64,000 bases of DNA from Serpula lacrymans var. lacrymans S7.9 (lineage: Eukaryota > Basidiomycota > Agaricomycetes > Boletales > Serpulaceae): assembly GCF_000218685.1 (NCBI RefSeq), contig NW_006763300.1, positions 827,360 to 891,359 of the forward strand, written 5' to 3'. The notes under the pieces are model-generated. The model ran no database searches. It was not told the DNA's origin and was given only the letters and a program-made list of their open reading frames with translations. Made by a program: the position numbers and the translations under genes. Shown in pieces: positions 20,394 to 33,739 of the stretch. How positions within the stretch are numbered: position 1 is the first letter of the stretch; every line of letters begins with the position of its first letter.

Positions 20394-21442
20394 TTAAGCG
20401 TCCGAAAGCATGTCTTTGATACCTGTCCAGTACTCTGGATCCACTCTTCTAGATATCTCCCCCTTGGTCAACCATGCGAAATCCAACACGCGCTTTGGAT
20501 CTGGACGAGCTTGGCCCGCCATGATGTGAGCCTTGTAGAAGAAGACCACAGCCTGTCGAGCGGGAGTTCAAATTAGTCGGGTGTGCATAGAGCATCTCAA
20601 AGGCGGAAAGCTTACTTTTGAACTGGGCTCGGCTACAGACGACGGATGGTAAACACCTATCGGGTTACGGCTAACTATCCACGTATCCATGTGGCTCCCA
20701 CATTCGGCTTCGAGGTCTCTGTTTGCAGCCTGAAGACAAGGCGTGGTTATCGAAAAGAAAGGAATATCGAGGTTAGCTACTAACCTGATGTAAAAGCTCG
20801 CCTTTTTCGACACCACCTTGAGGAAACCGCCAGACGTCCTTGCCACTTTCGTTTTTTAACAGCATCAAGTAAAGATTCCGCTGCCCTCTCCTGTCTAAAC
20901 TTTTCAAGTCTTGCTTCGTATCTGCCTCGTGAACGCGAGGCATGGTTTCTTCGTCCTCATCCCTCAGACTGGCTTCAGCAAGAGTGGCAGATTCACTTTG
21001 TTCCGCAGTGTCCATGCCAAAAGGAGCACCGAATGCTTTTCTTTCTCTGCGGCGTTCCTCGATATTAAACCTTGCCTCGAGTGGTGAACCCTGTTTGAAA
21101 TAAAATTCATAAGGGAAAGGATTATGTAGAGCGCGGTGAATGCGGGATTGGTAGGCATAATAAGCCCTTTCAAATGGCGTTGGTGTGCGGGTGATGATGG
21201 GAGACCGGTTCAGAATGACCGCTGCATTAACTATTGGGCGTGAAGGCTTTATAGGACGCGACGTAGTCTCGCTGAACTCTGGTGCACTTGGCGTAGGAGC
21301 TGTACTGGCCTGAGTAGCCAGCGAACGGCAAAAACCACCAAAATGACCTATAGCCCTTCAGAACTCGCGCACAACACTCAAATGCATGAATCTTACCTTT
21401 TGGCGGCCGGTTACATGGTGAAAGGACTGTACGGGAGAACAT
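20394..21442 (-). CDS. MRPL46: Mitochondrial large-subunit ribosomal protein mL46
   Basis: This is mL46 (yeast MRPL17), a nudix-fold structural protein of the mitochondrial large ribosomal subunit. Four exons (21442-21397, 21347-20785, 20729-20616 and 20552-20394) encode 293 residues. The N-terminus, MFSRTVLSPCNRPPKG joined to HFGGFCRSLATQ, is basic and free of acidic residues, as expected for a mitochondrial presequence. The middle carries FERAYYAYQSRIHRALHNPF. The nudix-like segment is WRFPQGGVEKGELLHQAANR. It is followed by PIGVYHP and by VVFFYKAHIMAG, and then by FAWLTKGE. It ends DMLSDA, converging on NUC1. Its start lies 191 bp from the V-ATPase H start, so the two may share a promoter region. 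Confidence 0.9.
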
Positions 21443-21633
21443 GGTCTGTAGTGAACACAGAGAGAGCGGACCAGACGAGGAAATTTGGGTATACCGAATT
21501 TATTATTTATCAATATTTCTCGCAAAAACAGATTGAAAACAGACGCGTGAGAAATGTATACCCATAAGAGAGACAACATATGGAAGGCATACTTGGGCTA
21601 TCTGGCACTGAGGAGCATTCGCAACGAACTACC

Positions 21634-23516
21634 ATGTCTGTGGCCTTAGTCTCAAACGCGTTTCTGGACGAGAATTCAGCCAAAATCAGGTCAAAGCCTG
21701 TGCCATGGGAGGTAAACATATTCATGAATCAGCTCTTCATTTTTCCAATCAGCTCTTCAGGGATACCAACGCGCCGGCTTGGTCACTTCGGAGGAGCTAG
21801 CACTCATCAAGAAAGTGGATAGACAACCAAGAGCAAAGACTGAATCTCTCCTCGTTTCTGATGGCAAAACATATGCACTGCTGTATCTCCGTCTCCTCAA
21901 GAAACTCCGGAGGGTGGATACCATGCAATGCATCTTAGTTCTAATAGCAGATGCTCTCCTTGGTTTGTCTTAGGTCGTTTAACGCTTGGATTAGATGCGG
22001 GGCTAACATCCATTTGATACAACATTCACTGTATATTAGATCACGACGAGCGCATACCACTCTTCACAAGGGCCTCTCAAACCGATCCAGAGCTTCCCTA
22101 TGTACCTTTATTGCGGTACGCTCTTCGCTTTAACGTTCTTTACCTATTATCACTCAGCAATCATTGCAGCACGGATGTTCAAGATGATTTTGTACAGCTC
22201 AAGTCTGCACAGATCCTAACCATGCTTCTAAGGTCGCGCTATTTCATTGGGCCGCTTCTGTCTTTGTCGCACTCAGCTGAAGTTTACTTACTCTAGTTTT
22301 GAAGCTACCCAACTGCACCATCAGTATTTGCAGTCATTCTTGAACATTTTATCCACCATGATACAAGATAGCTCGTTCCACAAACGTGATATAGCTGTTC
22401 AATGCCTCGAGGCTCTTTTAGCTCGTCCTGAATATCGCAAAGCTGTATGGGGCATTCCAGGTATCATAGACGGGTGAGCATCCGCCGTTATCCTACAGCT
22501 AATTAGCATATCTAAATACCTGCGTAGCTTGGTCGATTCTATTCGGAACAAACCTGGCCCACAGATGAGCTATCAAGTCGGGTTCTGTTTCTGGTTGTTA
22601 TCATTCGAGAAGGAAGTAGCAGAACAAATTAATAAGTAAGTCATTTTATAGATAAATCTACTCGTTTTTGATGACCACTTGGAATCCGGTAGGAAATACG
22701 ATATTATACCTTTGCTTATTACAGTAGCGCAAGCGGCAGTGAAAGAGAAAGTGATCCGGGTCATCGTTGCCACTTTCCGAGTAAGTCTTCCGTTTCGCCT
22801 TCATCAAATAGGAGTGGATTAATATCTCATCAACGATTTCAGAATTTCGTTACCAAAGCGCCATCTGCGAACCTACCAGCAATGCTCGTAGCACAGCTAT
22901 TACCTTTCATCAAGAATCTTTCTGGGAGAAAGTGGTCTGATGAAGATATTCTTGAAGATGTTCAATTTGTGAAAGATGAGCTTGAAACGAACTTCCAAAC
23001 CTTGACGTGAGTGTTAATTTACATAGTCACGTTAGCATTTACTCACTATATGTACAGAACTTATGACGAGTATACTTCGGAATTAGCATCTGGACATCTT
23101 TCATGGACTCCTGTTCATGAATCGGAAGATTTCTGGAAGGAGAATGCGGCTAAGCTGAATGATAAAGATTACGAACAATTAAGGTATAGATTTAGATGCA
23201 TTCAACTGAGTATCTAACCACACCTTCTTTCAGGATATTGATCAGGTTGCTGGACGACTCAAATGACCCACTTGTGCTCGCAGTAGCAGTGCACGATATT
23301 GGACGATATGTCAAACACTATGACAGAGGGAAAAAGTGAGCTCAATTACTTGAACAGCCATTGAATTTTTTTTTTCAACTCTCTTCAAGGGTTGTCACAG
23401 ATCTGGGTGCCAAGACACGAGCAATGGATCTTATGAGACATTCCGACTCAGACGTCAGATATCACGCCCTTCTTTCAGTCCAGCTGTTAGTTAGCCAATC
23501 TTGGATCGCTGCTTGA
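21634..23516 (+). CDS. VMA13: V-type proton ATPase subunit H
   Basis: This is subunit H (yeast Vma13) of the peripheral V1 sector of the vacuolar H+-ATPase. It is an all-helical HEAT/armadillo-type protein that couples V1 to Vo and silences free V1. The start [13 protein letters not shown] is the second in-frame Met; a Met 54 bp upstream belongs to the leader. About ten short introns separate the exons. Diagnostic segments are [20 protein letters not shown] and [20 protein letters not shown], then [16 protein letters not shown], then [20 protein letters not shown], and the C-terminal [19 protein letters not shown] followed by [20 protein letters not shown]. The protein is about 430 residues, slightly shorter than yeast Vma13, and complete. 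It ends 139 bp before the convergent TRAPPC13 stop. Confidence 0.95.
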
Positions 23517-23654
23517 GGGGATTCCTTTTGTAATACAGTGATACCATTCGGACTGTATCGTCATCATAATAAATGAAGGACCTTCACACTAGACCTCCGA
23601 GAGTACGCATATACCCATGAGAAAATTCATATAAGACTATCAACAACGCTCTAG

Positions 23655-25813
23655 TCAAGAATTCACCCATATTTCAGCAATAACTTCCATTTCCTTCAAT
23701 ATCCGCTGATCTACTCGTCCGTATTCACCGTTGTATTCGCGATCATCTCCTGCGATCCTATCGCCAACAAGTAAAACTCGCAACCCTCCCACACTCACAA
23801 ACCCTGTTCGCAAGGGTAAAAATGACAGCTGGATCTCAGTCACAGCCTCGGCTCGAATCATCTCGTACTCTGCCTGATCAAGCTCATTTGCAGCAGGGAG
23901 AGTTGAGGAATTAGATAAATATATTGGTTCGAGGGAAATTGCAGATGGACCAAGGAATGTGGTGCCGGCCAGTTTTGTGGCCTTATCTTCTCCCAAGCCT
24001 TCGAAGTATGGAGGTGGGAGCGATGGTGAATCACCACTGCGGAGCTTTAAGGGAGAATCTGATACAAGTTTATCTGTAAGGGCACTAGAAAGGCCATGTA
24101 TGGGAGTGGTTATTGTGGACGACGATGACATTCCAAGAGATGAAAATCGAGAGCTGATTGTGGCTGTTGACGGAGGTACATCTGGTATAGCAGCAGCACG
24201 AGGGGGTTGGAGGTGTTGAACTACCAAAGACACAATTCTGACCTTCTTGTCACGGTTTTTGGGGTTTGGGAGTGCGCCTGCCACGGCAATTCTGACTCCA
24301 ACTTTGAAAGGCTCTTCAACCCTAATTGTTTGCGGCAACACGTGTTGCACGCATAAGTCTACCTCGAGATCAAGAGGCCGTGCGGGTACTGGTAACGGCA
24401 ATTGATTTGGAATGGATGCGCTGATGGAAGGTAGGACACTTGGAGATTGCGGACGAGGGGACCCTGGTACTGCTTTATTCCGGAAAGGTGAACCAGATCT
24501 ATAGGGTACCGCAGGCGGAGTGCCGGGACGGGAAGGAACTAGCTGTGGAGAACGAGGGCGCGGAGATGCGACAGGAGAGGGTGGGTTGACTCGCTGAAGA
24601 TACGAAGGAATGGCGGAAGGCGGTGGTTGTTGAGGTGGAGGCGGAGGAGTAGGAACTATGGGTACCCGACGGGAAAGCATCTAAGGTGGATGGAACATAT
24701 AAGTGCCATAATCAATAACTTGAGATATCTTTAACATACAGAGGTAAGTAAACGACCTGGCTCGCCGAATGACGACCGCCAAGATATATCTAAGCGTCCG
24801 AGGGCAATCGTGGTTCCAGGCGCGTGCACCAAGGGAAAAGTGGACAGAGATACCGGTGTCAGGATGTATATATACTGTCGCACATCTTGCGGTTGCATTA
24901 AAGCCATGGATCCAGAGAATATACTTTCTTTATCTTCATCATTGTTCTCGTCAGGGACATTTGCATCTGTAGCAACCCAGCCGTCCGCACAGTCGAGATG
25001 CATGCGGTCAAACCAAAGAGAATCTTGAGTCATATTCTGTATATGAACCTCTAAGAACACCTTTTCCCGTTCGAGAGAGCTAAGCTGAGCTGATGGCGAG
25101 CGAGGTAAGTGCACCTTAGTCTTCACTGACAGTGGGTTAGTGACCTAGAAACAACACTTAAGAATTTCACCACATTATAACTTGAGCGATGCGTGCTTAC
25201 AACAAATTTGTAGAATTTACGAAATCCCTGGATATTAGGATCGCCATGACTCTCAGCTGATCCGGGGGAGTGTCGTGCACCAGGAGGCAATCGATAGGCT
25301 ACGATGCAAGCAAGAACATGTTGCCCTAGCTCTTTGATTTCATGGTGAACTACATGTTCCAGTGCATCCCCAACTGCTAGTCTGCACTCTGGTCCACCCA
25401 ATTCCATAAGGATAGTTTTGGTGTTGGCGGTCTGCATCTCTACTCTTAGGCTAACGCCCTCGATGTCTACAATTGCTTCATTATTGACCGAAAGGCAGCT
25501 AGAGAATGTTTCTCCCAGTTGAATTGAACCGAAAGACGATGGTAGAGTCAGTAATTCTGATGCGTGTGTAAGATCACGAAGAGTCTTGGGATGACCAGGG
25601 AGTGGTGTTTTCCCTTGAAGTGAGACGATAGAAGCAGTTGAATGAGCTGAAAATGATGGGGAACTAGAGTAAAAAGGCTGCCAGGCGCTCGCAAGTGCAG
25701 GCCTCTACATTTAAGACATGAACGAACCATTGAGAACATAATTTAAGGAAAGACGGACCACGCACAGAAACCCGCATCACTTTCAGTGACAAGTAATGCC
25801 CCGACCCGTCCAT
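23655..25813 (-). CDS. TRAPPC13: TRAPP complex subunit TRAPPC13 homologue
   Basis: This DUF974-family protein is a subunit of the metazoan/fungal TRAPP vesicle-tethering complex, which acts in ER-Golgi traffic and autophagy. Four exons (25813-25766, 25704-25201, 25144-24740 and 24680-23655) give 660 residues. The order is: N-terminal MDGSGHYLSLKVMRVSRP, then LGETFSSCLSVNNEA, then FRKFYKFVVTNPLSVKTKVH and EVHIQNMT, then IYILTP and LGRLDISWRSSFGEPGRL, all classic for the family. The extra length over the roughly 417-residue human protein comes from a Pro/Ser-rich insertion (encoded about 24680-24450) and a second Ser-rich insert. The C-terminal strand LPLRTGFVSVGGLRVLLVGD is conserved. Confidence 0.88.
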
Positions 25814-26175
25814 TTTGATTTCGTAGTCCCGGTTCTTTACTTCTTTTCAGGTTTGAATGCAAAGCCACCTCTTAGGTTTGGGTGATAGATAAGTGTAAAT
25901 CCTGAATGATACGATTGGTGGTTCAAGTATACGTACACGATAACTTGATACGCGTTGCAGCCCGCGCCTAAACACGGTGTTTGCTTCAGTTAGGATCTAA
26001 AGGCAACACCATCTAGTAATCTGAGAATTGGTACGCATGACAAAATACACAAAGGAGTTCCAGCTACACTAAGCGTCTTCAGTATCATTATTATATTGTC
26101 TGAGCTAGGAGTGTCGATTCATTATATACATGCAATAAATAGTCAACCGTAAACATTAATTTGACTGACGGGCAA
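25814..26175. other. Intergenic, no gene recognised
   Basis: Promoter side of TRAPPC13 and 3' side of YME2. No open frame of note and no repeats. Confidence 0.6.
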
Positions 26176-29100
26176 TCAACCACCTCTACGAAGTACCTTC
26201 TTTAACTCAATGTTTTGTTTCTCCAATGTTTGAATCTTGGTTTCTGCCGAGGCCATCTTCTTGAACAGGTAGCTCTCCCTTTCAGATGAAGCCTTCTTTC
26301 CGCCCCACAGTGAGCTTCTCTCAGCCATAGCTATGTCCTTCAGATCCAATAACTCCTGTTCGCATGCCCGTACCGTGTTCTCAGCACTTGAAATTACTTT
26401 TTCGTTCGCCCATATGTCTTGTGTAGCTCCAAATATCGAATCTAGGGAAATAGTAATAGTTGAAGGTCTCGTGTTTTGGAAATCAGAGAGGACACCCAGC
26501 ATACCATTTACGACCCGCTCAAACACATATTTAAGCACCGGCTTTCCAGGTCGTACAGTGGAAGGACGCCCTTTTGCTCATCTGTCACATATTGTCTTCA
26601 CAGATAATCATGGCGAAGACTCACCATTGCGAGTGTTAATAGATATGAGCTCCGCGTGCTCCATTCTACGCAGGGCTAACTCGTCTCCTTTGAATGGGAA
26701 TTCCAGTAGCAGATCATAATACGGAATCTTCAGTATGTGTCAGATTTCGATTGAGCACGTTCAAAAATCACAAGCTCCTACCTCCACCTGTTTCGACAGG
26801 AGTTTGAGCACGATCCAGGCCTGTTCTCGTGACCAAGGCAGTGATTTTGCATCCTCCAGGTCCTCGCCAAATGCATTCTTGCGTAGCTCACCGACACCTC
26901 TGGCAATGATATCCTCCACAGCTTCCTCTACAGCCTGACCACTTCGAACTTTGTGGATCAACTATAAGGATTGCATCACTATCGTATTGGTGAAATGTGA
27001 AGAAGGCTCCTTACACTTTCTAGATCACTGGCCCGACCACCCAGCTTTCCAATACACACAGTCTGATCGGTTGTAAGTTCTATATTCGTTCCAGCATCAT
27101 GTAGCCTCTGTCTAATGAAAGATAAGGCGCTGGACGCGTCCGCATCATACAAAGCAATGGAGTTAAGTGGTTTCGATGGTAGAGCTGAGAGAAAATGATA
27201 AGGTCGTAATTGATAGTAAGAAACGAGACATACCTCTTGCTAAGAGTTTCGAGTTCTCTCTATTGTCACTCATAACGATGACATGGGCAATCTGTATTCA
27301 AGAGTCAAAATCAAACGATCAAACCCAATTTGCATCGTGCTTGCTGACCTGGTTCTCCGCAAGAGTTGCTGCCCACTGAGCCAATACGCTCAACAGCTCC
27401 TCTCGATTTGCCCCACCTCTTGCCGCATAGTTCTTGATAACAACTATAGGAAGAGCGGTCACAGCCTGAATATCCTCTACACTCCTCTTCTTTCTCGCTA
27501 GTTCATCCTCTTCTCCTTTCTCGGTTTTTGCTAGTGCCATACTGCCTATGTCATCACCGGCTTCACTGTCAAGTCCTGTCATCAATTCGTCGCCCACACC
27601 AAGTTCGCACATAACGCCATTGCCTGCTACACAATCCAACCGACCGTCATGCCAAGTTCCATTTCTGATGCGTTCACGCATGCTGATGTCCTGGGCTTTG
27701 CGCTCTTCGGAGTCTTGGTCTGCTTTTACCTTGCGTTGAGCATCGGTACGGAGAGAACGGCTCACGCCCTTCAACGCAGTCCCGACAACCTCAAGAATTT
27801 GTTTCAGTTGCTCGTTGAGCGAGCTACTAAACCCGGCTAAGGTAGCGCGAGAGGGCTTCAGGGCTCAACACGCAACAGGCAAGCGTTGACATACCTTTCT
27901 GTCCGATAATACCTACACTCGCCAGATCTATCATACTGTTCATCGAATTCAAGAAGGTAAATATAGGCCAGTATCCAGTCTGTTGTGCCAGCCCTGCTAC
28001 AAGTCTCGCGTCAGACGATGCCTTGTTAAGCTCCGTACAGTCAATAACGAGAGCCTTCCTGCATCGGTTACAATAAAGAATAGAAGGGGCGTAGACTTGT
28101 TTCATACTCACCGATTCGTCTCACGCAACAGACCGTGCAACATGCGTGATTTACCACTTCCCTGAGGGCCATGTATAAATGCGATGGTGGCTGGAATGCT
28201 GTCAATAGATGCTAGCTTAAGCAGATGGAATATAGCGCACAAGGAAGGTCGGAAAGATAGCTCCTCAATGCGATTTGGGCATCCTTGCGTTCTTTCCAGA
28301 CGTCTTCCGCTGGCATGTCCCCTGATGATGATGTCGATACAAAGGAAAGTCGGTCAAGGGTGTTCGCGCGCATCCACTTATACAGTGAGAACTCTGAAAA
28401 TTGCTGTTGATACAGGTTATAATCTATCCCAGAGAGTAGCTCACCTCGATAGTTAAACCAATTGAGTATTTTCCCCTCCACCATTATCGCACGAACGGGA
28501 TCAAAGATCTAACAGAAGTATGATCAGAGGACATGCTAAATTATGTTAGTCATAAAATTTACTGTGTAGGTCAAAGTGCCCAGGAGGAAGACAATGATGG
28601 GTAGCACAATACGTGGATGCCCGGTAATCCAATCGCGCGCTGCATGAGCCTGGATTGGAGGTTGATATATAGCGTGTAACCGCGTAGGCGCGCTGGAATC
28701 CACAAACTTGAAACCATGGATGACATTGCGGGCTATAGTTGCAGAACGAACGCGTTGGAATGTGACCGTGGATGAACGAAATGTTCCAGCTGGAACAGGT
28801 ACCGGAGACGAAACGTCTTGTATGCGACCGTATGGCTGGTAAATGGGTGAGATTACACCTCGCAGAGTAGCGCCCAACTCACTCGAAGGATATCATACAA
28901 CGACTCTTCCTGGATGTCCGGTCCTTCGAAGGCTAACTTGACAACGGTAGAAGCGTATCTATTCATGTCCTGATCGTAGTTTGAATCAGCTATCGCTTAA
29001 CATCTTATAGCTAGCCATGTCACTGACTTCTCGCCAAGGTCGACCTTTCACAAGCCAGATATTACCTCGCCCAAGACCAGTCCAAGATGGTATACCGCCA

Positions 29101-29646
29101 TGTTTCAAGGCTTCTTGCTTCAAATCATTCTCAATTGAAACGAGGGCATTTTCGGGGTCAGAGGCATTATAATTGAAGTGCACGAACACCCCTCCATCTT
29201 TTGCGTGGGGTTCTAAAAAGAGCACCTGAAAATCGTGTGTTTTCACAGATGATAACAGTGCTTCAAGCCTCTCGAGAAGAGTTTCTTCGCGAAATATACC
29301 GATGTAGTGACGAATACTGTAAGATACAATATTGGTTGGCTTATGCATAAAGTTGGACGAACAGGAAAGAGTACGAACTCCCAGGTGCCCAAACGGACCG
29401 GGAAGACAGAATCTACAAATAACCAACCTTCTTGCGACTGTTATCCAGAGAAATAAAGATGTAAGTTTGAAACTTTGACCAAAATACGATACTCACATCC
29501 TGGGTTCCGTTACATGGTTTCTCTGGAGCCGATAATCTTGAGCTTGAACATGATATGAGCCTTGAACTTAAGCCTGGCAATGCTGACGGTCTATGCGTCA
29601 GATAATTTTGCGCCAGTGGTCCCAGCCTGGGATATGCTTGCTGCAT
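26176..29646 (-). CDS. YME2: Mitochondrial escape protein YME2 (RNA12/PRP12 family)
   Basis: This is an integral inner-membrane protein needed for mitochondrial nucleoid structure and mtDNA maintenance in yeast. Domains in order are: a basic, Ser/Arg-rich presequence (MQQAYPRLGPLAQNYLTHRP; a Met four codons upstream is also possible); a GWLFVDSVFPVRLGTW-type N-terminal motif; the RHYIGIF and LLERLEALLSS region; an RRM (TVVKLAFEGPDIQEESLYDI followed by LRPYGRIQDVSSP); one membrane segment (RIVLPIIVFLLGTLTYTIFD); and a P-loop AAA-like domain with Walker A GPQGSGKS followed by KALVIDCTEL. The C-terminus is a coiled coil (ENTVRACEQELLDLKDIA ... KIQTLEKQNIELKKVLRRGG). There are about ten introns. 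The gene is complete and head-to-head with the nucleoporin gene. Confidence 0.92.
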
Positions 29647-29850
29647 GTTATCAACCAAAGAGAAAGGTCAACGGCATGCCGGTGTATACGAATGCCAGTG
29701 CCAATTGCATCCGAGGTGACGGAAGTGTGGCTCTGTAACCCTAACCATAATAGAAAATTCTTTCCTGTGTTCTCTTTCCTGTTTCCTACCGCGACCTCGA
29801 GTCCCCACACGAGTCCGTCGTCGTCGCTCTCGTCGTCGCTGCCGCCCACG
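29647..29850. promoter_or_regulatory. Bidirectional promoter YME2 / FG nucleoporin
   Basis: Only 204 bp separate the two divergent start codons. The part next to the nucleoporin start is C/T-rich with repeated TCGTCG. Confidence 0.5.
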
Positions 29851-32800
29851 ATGCTGCCGACGTCTGCCTCAAAGTCTCATTCTGAGCAGAGGCGAAAGCC
29901 TCTAACCTCAAAGACACCCATCGCTCGTTCGAATTCGCTCTTCGGTGCAATCAAAAATATCGTCACAGCACCCTTGTCATGGTTTGGCAGTACTGATGAT
30001 TTCGAGGACACTAAAGGAAAGCGTAGACGCCTCCCCCAGTCATCTGCTCAAAGTCGCGAGGAGGATGAAGGTACCGCCAGGACCAAAAGAATACGGGTAA
30101 ATAGTCCAGATAGAGATATGCAGTCTGCTGGTTATCTCGATCCACCTGGATCCGTCTTTGGCCAGCAGCAGCAGCGCCGTCCACCCACTGCCGTTCAGCC
30201 GCAGCCACGACAAACGCGTTCACCTGCTAGACGTTATCTTCGTGCATCTTCAGCCACGATACCGACTTCTTCAACACCTCAATCGCCACGTAATCGACAC
30301 ACCCTTTCACCATATCCGAGCGGCTCTCACCTCAAGCCCGAAGGCATATCTCGCACTATGTCCTTGGATCCACCGTCGGGTCAGGGTATCACTCTTGGTA
30401 CGAGTCTAATACAGCGCCAGGATACTATGCAGGATCTTACTGCAGAAACGCGTAATGCTTCAAGAAAATCCATGAGCATATCTCGCGACGTTTCCATGTC
30501 GCCCAATAGGCATCTGCGCATGCGTACTTCCTTAACTCCTCAGCCATCTGGAGCCACCGTCAATTCTGCTCATGAACGTAAATCTCACGAGCCCCCACCG
30601 TTGGCTTCATTAATGTCAAATCCGATCTTCGTGAAGCCACCCCCTGGCTTGCAAAAATCAGATTCTACGACCTTATCTAAGCAAACCACTCTGGGGTCTT
30701 TGATGGAATCGCAGCGAAGCGTATGTTCTTTCTCTCGAGTTATGATATCCACTTATAACCGTGATCCTAGTCACGATCCCCCGTCCGACAACGTGGATCT
30801 CTTCTATTTGGGAGTGGGTCGATGCAGGATGTTTCTGGCTGTAAGTCTTCGCTAGATCACAGGCCAATCAACCCACTAACGTGATTTTGTTCAGCTTCTC
30901 TCCGGCCTATGAATGCTGCCGAAAAGGTGTTACAGGAGCTAGATGTGTACAAGACACCGCTGCTACCGACGCGCTTGAAAGGTTCCTCTGCCATCCCGGA
31001 GATGTTCATGCCTAAACAGTCTCGCTCGATTACATTAATGCGTGATGAAAGGAGTGGAAAGCCTCGTCTTGGTATGAAAATCAAGGGTAAAAAAGCCAGG
31101 AAACAAGAGGAGGTGAATATGACCAAACCATATGCGGGAGAAGGTGGTATGAAGAAATTGTTAGCGAGACGTAAACGGGAAGAAGAGCAGGCTAGGGAAA
31201 GGGAGAGAGAAGATGCCATGGAAGATGATTATGTGGAAGAGGAGAAGCCGCAAGCGACGGTCAAGATAGGTTCTAGTCGCAAGCACAAAGACAGGGCCGG
31301 TGTGCCAACTTCCTTGCAAAGGGCTGAGCCTCGATTCGATTCCAATGCAGGCCGTGAGGTATCTTCCTTAAGAGTAGGACGTACACGGATTGCTCGGTCT
31401 CATATATCACGTCCTGTATCGAGATCCAACAATAGGTTCTCCGCTATATATGATGAAGATGAAGAGGACAGTCAGACGGAAGAAGCGAGGATCGCAGAGC
31501 AGAACATGTTGGAAGAGGCGGCTAAGAAAGCACCAGTCTTCGAGATCCCTGCTGGGTTTACCTTCGCCAAAGATGTAAGTTGTTTTCACTGAGACGATTT
31601 GAACCAGATTTCTTATCAATTATGTCACTTTAGATACCACCAGTGAAGCTGAACTCAGTTAACGTACCGACCAGCACGCTGCCCTTCTCGATCGCAAGGT
31701 CTACAACACCAGCAGTTTCAGTTACTGCAGCTGCTGTTACGCCACTTTTTGCAGTACCACAATCAACCGAGGGAACCAGCAAACCTGCTCCAGCCGAGGA
31801 AACGCCGGCTCGTCCGACATCAATACCCACTATATCGCTGGTGCCTCCTACACCCCAGCCCGCTAAACCTGACACCTATACTACGTCATCCCTGTCAGGA
31901 TCCGCGCCATCAAATGGTTCAGCTCCTCCTACAACGTCAGGAATTCCCAATTTCTTCGCTAATTCCGCGGTGCTCTCGAAGCCTCCGGCCACGGTCAATA
32001 TGCCGCCTCTTTCTTTCGGTGCTGTACCTCTACCGGTCCCAGCGAAGGACGTAGAAAATCCTGTATTGCAGGGTGAAACGAAAGAGAATGACAGTGCTAG
32101 CTGTTCGATAGCTGAGCCCAAGTTATCTTTGTTTGGAAATATGGGTGGACCGTCTTCTACCTCAACACAAACGTTCAGCATGTCATCTAGCAACAATGCA
32201 CCTATTTTGGCATTTGGACTCAGTTCTAGTTCTGCTGCGACGTCTTTGTTTGGGCAGACTGCGGCTACTCCCGCACCTAAGGAGAGCTCTGCAGCTTCTC
32301 AGGAGCCGAAAGATGCAAATGTCTTCGCTTCCTCCAAACCAGAGATTACAATTTCATCGCCTTTTTCTTTTGCCCAGGGAAACAAGTCCAGTGAATCTGC
32401 GATGCAGTCGGTGGCACAACCAGAACTACGGAAGGCCGCTGCGTCTTTTGGGACAACTGCTGTCGATAAAGCAAAGCCCACTTCACAAATTGAAACTGTT
32501 ACCCCAACATCAGCTTTCAGCTTCGATCCGTCTGGTAAAGCGGCAGAGGCGCCTAAAAATGCCTTTTCGTTTGGTCAGCCGACTGCTTCTGTTGCACCGT
32601 CTAGTCCAGCTCCTGCCACCGAAGCGCAAAAACCACTATTTGGAGGCGTGAGTTCAGGTTTCTCCTTCGGTCCACAACCGACCGCGACAACAGTTGCAGA
32701 GGAAAAACCGGCCTCCAACTCCTTTTCGTTTGGTTCTGCTCCTTCTACTCCTTCTGCTCCTGAGAAAAAAGCTGCAGCATTTTCATTCGGTACCCCTGGA

Positions 32801-33739
32801 GTATCCACTCCTCTTGCTACGTCTTCATTTATGTTCGGTACACCTAGTTCGAACACCAATGCATCTGATGTCTCTAGCAAGTCGTTCTCTTTTGGACAAA
32901 CAGCACCTGTTCGGGCTACAACGCCTCCCAAAGATGAGCAGGAAGTGCAGATGGAGGAAAGTCCAACGAGGGAAATGAATATGAACGGAAATGAGAAGCT
33001 AGCAGACCGACCAACTCTTGGTTTCTCATTTGGAACATCTGGTTCATCCATGGAAGGAACTTCTGGGAGGCCATCATTTGGCCAGAATCAAACGAGTTCA
33101 CCAGGGTTCAATTTCGGGACACCAGCTGCCAATCCATTTGGAGCGAAAGCTGAAGCCAAAACAGAAAATAAGCCTGCACCTTCCTTTGGTGGCTTTGGTC
33201 AGTCCTTAACTATCCCTGGCTTCTCTTTTGGTTCAAAGCCTACCGAAAGTCCAGTCGTACCTTCCCCTAATGCAGCTCCTTCGTTCTCTTTCGGACAATC
33301 TTCACCTAATGCCGCTCCCTCATCGCCTTTCGGGTTCGGTGCCCCACCTAACGTTTTCGGACAATCAAGTGTAAGCCCCGCCTCCGCGCCCGCGAGTCCT
33401 TCGCCTTTCAACCAGCCACAGTCGACGCCATTCTCTTTTGGCGCACCTGCAGCAGCACCTAGTAACACAGGTTTCGCTTTTGGAGCCTCTAGTCAACCGG
33501 CTTCTCCTGCCGCTGGAAATAATCTCCTCCCACAATCTGCTACCTCTAGTGGTGGATTTACATTCGGTCAGCAGAATGGTTCTGCAACGACTGCTACACC
33601 GACTGCCTCTTCTTTTGGTGCACCTCCGCCCAGTGCTGGAGGAGGAGGGGGTGCATTATTCACTATAGGATCTGCGCCTCCTCCACCACCTGCAGGTGGT
33701 AGGCAGATAAAGAAACTCCCGATGAGAAAAAAGCGTTAA
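29851..33739 (+). CDS. FSFG-repeat nucleoporin (Nup1/Nup60/Nup153-like basket type)
   Basis: This is an FG nucleoporin of the nuclear pore, the permeability-barrier and karyopherin-docking class. Four exons (29851-30720, 30771-30840, 30895-31574 and 31634-33739) encode 1241 residues. The N-terminus has RSNSLFGAIKNIVTAPLSWF, a likely amphipathic helix followed by GKRRRLP, matching the membrane-binding start of yeast Nup1/Nup60. The middle is Ser/Pro-rich, with a charged segment around residues 390-430 (KKLLARRKREEEQARERERE). The last two thirds carry more than twenty FSFG/FGxPxx-type repeats. The very C-terminus is basic (IKKLPMRKKR). The start chosen is the first Met after the C/T-rich promoter; an open upstream extension reads into promoter sequence. 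The exact Nup name cannot be fixed without alignment. Confidence 0.87.

Noticed and set aside
29593..29850. N-terminal extension of the nucleoporin from an upstream ATG at 29593
   Set aside because: It would overlap the divergent YME2 start and translate C/T-rich promoter sequence. The amphipathic Nup N-terminus follows the ATG at 29851.
31876..33468. Long minus-strand frames opposite the nucleoporin (for example 32575-33051)
   Set aside because: They are antisense shadows of the low-complexity FSFG repeat coding sequence with no independent signals.
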